Part shown: positions 63,144 to 64,000 of the stretch, in pieces
How positions within the stretch are numbered: the stretch's first letter is position 1
How the letters are laid out: the number at the start of each line of letters is the position of its first letter
DNA from: Pseudoclavibacter sp. CFCC 11306
GTDB lineage: Bacteria > Actinomycetota > Actinomycetes > Actinomycetales > Microbacteriaceae
Reading direction: 5' to 3'
NCBI RefSeq assembly: GCF_008831235.1
Contig: NZ_WBKF01000002.1
Span: 371,399 to 435,398, forward strand
DNA length: 64,000 nt
Notes under the pieces: model-generated
What the model saw: the letters and a program-made list of their open reading frames with translations, nothing else
Database searches by the model: none
Told to the model about the DNA's origin: nothing
Translations under genes and position numbers: made by a program

Positions 63144-63575
63144 TCAGTCGTCAGTCGCGGTGACGTTCACGGGGATGTTGCCGCGCGTCGCGTTGCTGTA
63201 CGGGCAGACCTGATGGGCCTTCTCGACCAATGCCTGGGCCTCGTCGTGAGGCAGGCCGGGGATGTTCACCTCGAGGTCGACGGCCAGAGCGAAGCCGCCT
63301 TCTCCGTTGGGGCCGATGTGCACGCGTGCGCCCACCGAAGTGTCATGGATCGCCACGCCCTCGTTCTTGGCCACGAGCTGCAGCGCGCCGTGGAAGCAGG
63401 CGGCATACCCTGACGCGAAGAGCAGCTCCGGGTTCACCTTGCCGCCTGCGCCGCCCATCTCGGCGGGAACGGCCAGATCAAGATCGATCAGGCCATCGGT
63501 GGTGCGCACATGGCCGTTGCGTCCGTCTCCGGTGGCGAGAGCTTCGGCAGTGTAGAGCGTCTTTGTGATTGGCAT
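63144..63575 (-). CDS. ohr: Organic hydroperoxide resistance protein (Ohr/OsmC family)
   Basis: 143-residue thiol peroxidase. The reactive cysteines are in ASGYAACFHGAL and HQVCPYSNATRGN, the Ohr pattern. KTLYTAEALATGDGRNGHV is the usual N-terminus. It reduces organic hydroperoxides, normally with lipoylated partners. The start ATG 63575 has AAGGAA upstream. Confidence 0.93.
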   Translation of the reverse strand: MPITKTLYTAEALATGDGRNGHVRTTDGLIDLDLAVPAEMGGAGGKVNPELLFASGYAACFHGALQLVAKNEGVAIHDTSVGARVHIGPNGEGGFALAVDLEVNIPGLPHDEAQALVEKAHQVCPYSNATRGNIPVNVTATDD

Positions 63576-63715
63576 TCGTGTTCCTTCCCTCGGCATCGAG
63601 ACGACGCCAGGTCTTGGGGACGATGGGCAGACCCCATCGCGTATGCCGTCATTGTCTCGCACGAGGCCGGGCGCGGCCAGAGTGACGAGTGAACGAATAG
63701 GAAACACTCAGTTGG

Positions 63716-64000
<285 letters not shown>

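Overview
The window is high-GC DNA from an actinobacterium. The gene content and order fit the Micrococcales and most resemble Microbacteriaceae, but no rRNA gene is present, so the genus is not assigned. The backbone is a housekeeping string: protein O-mannosyltransferase and hrpA on the minus strand, then rsmI, metG, tatD, ksgA, ispE, an ABC-F ATPase, tRNA-Gln, glmU and prs, mostly on the plus strand. Blocks of accessory genes separate these core genes. Eleven starts have a TAnnnT -10 hexamer 6-7 nt upstream, the spacing of leaderless actinobacterial transcripts; this helped to set several starts.

Region by region. 1-6.2 kb (minus): a DUF3097 fragment, hrpA and the mannosyltransferase. 6.2-10.2 kb: a biotin ECF transporter (T, A and BioY) facing a TetR regulator, called BioQ because two tandem 13-bp TGAAC-N3-GTTC(A/G) operators lie between them, then a VanZ-like protein coupled to rsmI. 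11.2-14.2 kb: WXG100 protein, small partner, DUF1023 hydrolase and lipoprotein. 14.2-22.6 kb (minus): dihydroorotate dehydrogenase 1B, MFS carrier, PRTase-like protein, N-carbamoyl-amino-acid amidohydrolase, PyrK, membrane protein and dihydroorotase, mostly overlapping, preceded by a second PRTase-like protein and an IclR regulator. I read this as an orotate-catabolic cluster (orotate to dihydroorotate to N-carbamoyl-aspartate to aspartate), and it is the main finding.

22.7-26.2 kb: metG, tatD, ksgA. 26.4-29.9 kb: MHS carrier, L-2-hydroxyglutarate oxidase and GntR regulator. 30.2-37.6 kb: an MptD-type ECF importer (S, T, double ATPase) translationally coupled to two ABC exporter-fold half-transporters, with a TetR gene at the end. 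37.7-41 kb: a COG0523 GTPase without the CxCC motif, a SpoU methyltransferase and ispE. 41-45.1 kb (minus): ABC-2 exporter plus NarL-type two-component system. 45.3-49.2 kb: ABC-F, a repeat-rich intergenic stretch, a thioredoxin reductase-like protein, ArsR regulator and a histidine-rich duplicated protein. 49.2-56 kb: MarP-like protease, tRNA-Gln, glmU, prs, asparaginase and amino acid permease.

56-61.1 kb is a lower-GC accessory zone: tandem repeats, an FMN reductase, a truncated type III restriction fragment, a type II-like restriction-modification pair, decayed IS3-family transposases and an XRE regulator. 61.2-63.6 kb carries fadD and ohr, convergent around a strong hairpin. The last 300 bp hold a hexamer microsatellite and an unexplained G/T-rich tail. 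No CRISPR array, prophage or replication origin was seen.
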